From the NCBI GenBank assembly GCA_014237145.1, contig JAAXOC010000088.1:1-63260 (forward strand): 63,260 nucleotides of DNA. The letters are read 5' to 3'. Numbering within the stretch: position 1 is the stretch's first letter; each line of letters starts with the position of its first letter. Below, piece after piece: positions 63,067-63,260 of the stretch. The position numbers and the translations under genes were made by a program. The notes beneath the pieces were generated by a model that worked only from the letters and a program-made list of their open reading frames with translations, was not told the DNA's origin and ran no database searches. The stretch comes from ANME-2 cluster archaeon (GTDB taxonomy: Archaea > Halobacteriota > Methanosarcinia > Methanosarcinales > Methanocomedenaceae).

Positions 63067-63260
63067 ATGAGAAAAGGTGAACCATTTCAACGAGTTAGCA
63101 TTTCAGATGCAGAATATGAACAACTTAAAATTGCTGAGCCGAAAACCAAGTCTGTTAAAGTGCTGAAGCGCATTCAAGCGTTTAAGCTCATGTATCTTGG
63201 TTGGAAATATTCAGCTATTGCTGAATTCTTATCAGTTACGAATAATACCATCACTAATTG
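63067..63260 (+). CDS. IS630-type transposase, N-terminal part (runs off window)
   Basis: 64 codons from ATG at 63067 to the right edge. RVSISDAEYEQLKIAEP, then the helix-turn-helix VLKRIQAFKLMYLGWKYSAIAEFLSVTNNTI, typical of the N-terminus of IS630/Tc1-type transposases. The upstream TATACTA-N11-TATAGTATA inverted motif (63038-63067) may be the promoter or element end. The DDE catalytic domain is outside the window. Confidence 0.6.
   Translation, partial: MRKGEPFQRVSISDAEYEQLKIAEPKTKSVKVLKRIQAFKLMYLGWKYSAIAEFLSVTNNTITN

Overview
The window looks like chromosome of a euryarchaeon of the methanogen/ANME type, most likely Methanosarcinales or an ANME-2 relative (inference). The evidence is methanogen-type heterodisulfide reductase (HdrABC plus an HdrB-HdrC fusion), a glutamate synthase split into archaeal single-domain subunits, the archaeal nitrogen repressor NrpR, a nifH-nifI1-nifI2-nifD-nifK operon, a geranylgeranyl-reductase-family protein, and TATA-type promoters. 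TAG, TGA and TAA all serve as ordinary stops here (glnA, hdrB and nrpR end in TAG). I saw no rRNA, tRNA or CRISPR array.

Layout. 1-9.6 kb: a lipoate-ligase gene cut by the left edge, then one minus-strand operon, hdrBC fusion - three glutamate synthase subunits - hdrC - hdrB - hdrA. 9.7-15.2 kb: an amidohydrolase remnant, an AAA_14 ATPase, glutamine synthetase, a methyltransferase remnant and a HicAB pair. 15.5-24.7 kb: a type I restriction-modification locus (hsdM, DUF1016 nuclease, hsdS, hsdR) with small accessory genes, a Fic remnant and a duplicated hsdR 5' end around a DUF429 gene. 24.7-30.2 kb: repeat-rich DNA with a retropepsin-like/DUF5678 pair, a geranylgeranyl reductase, a 278-bp MITE and a second AAA_14 ATPase. 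30.2-41.9 kb: a nitrogen island with amt-glnK, a GNAT protein, nrpR, nifHI1I2DK, a NitT/TauT-type ABC transporter and a DUF364 protein; nifE, nifN and nifB are absent. 42-49.7 kb: an array of small accessory genes (two HicAB and two RelBE-type pairs, a GNAT, an NTF2-like protein, a membrane protein) separated by about ten degenerate copies of a GC-rich repeat and its associated palindromes. 49.7-61.6 kb: a defence cluster with a mismatch glycosylase, a C5-cytosine methyltransferase, a PD-(D/E)XK nuclease, a giant helicase-DUF1998 protein and two unrecognised proteins, resembling Druantia type II. 61.6-63.3 kb: an eroded GNAT/partner pair, another MITE and the start of an IS630-type transposase.

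How the parts fit. Ammonium uptake (Amt/GlnK), ammonium assimilation (GlnA and a GltD-less glutamate synthase), nitrogen fixation (NifHDK with NifI1/NifI2) and NrpR form a coherent nitrogen programme. The glutamate synthase lies inside a heterodisulfide-reductase operon, which suggests its electrons come from Hdr/ferredoxin chemistry rather than NAD(P)H. The rest is accessory genome: restriction, toxin-antitoxin, a Druantia-like system, MITEs and palindromic repeats. Several genes carry in-frame stops or frameshifts: the giant helicase, the amidohydrolase, the DUF4258-like gene and the terminal GNAT.
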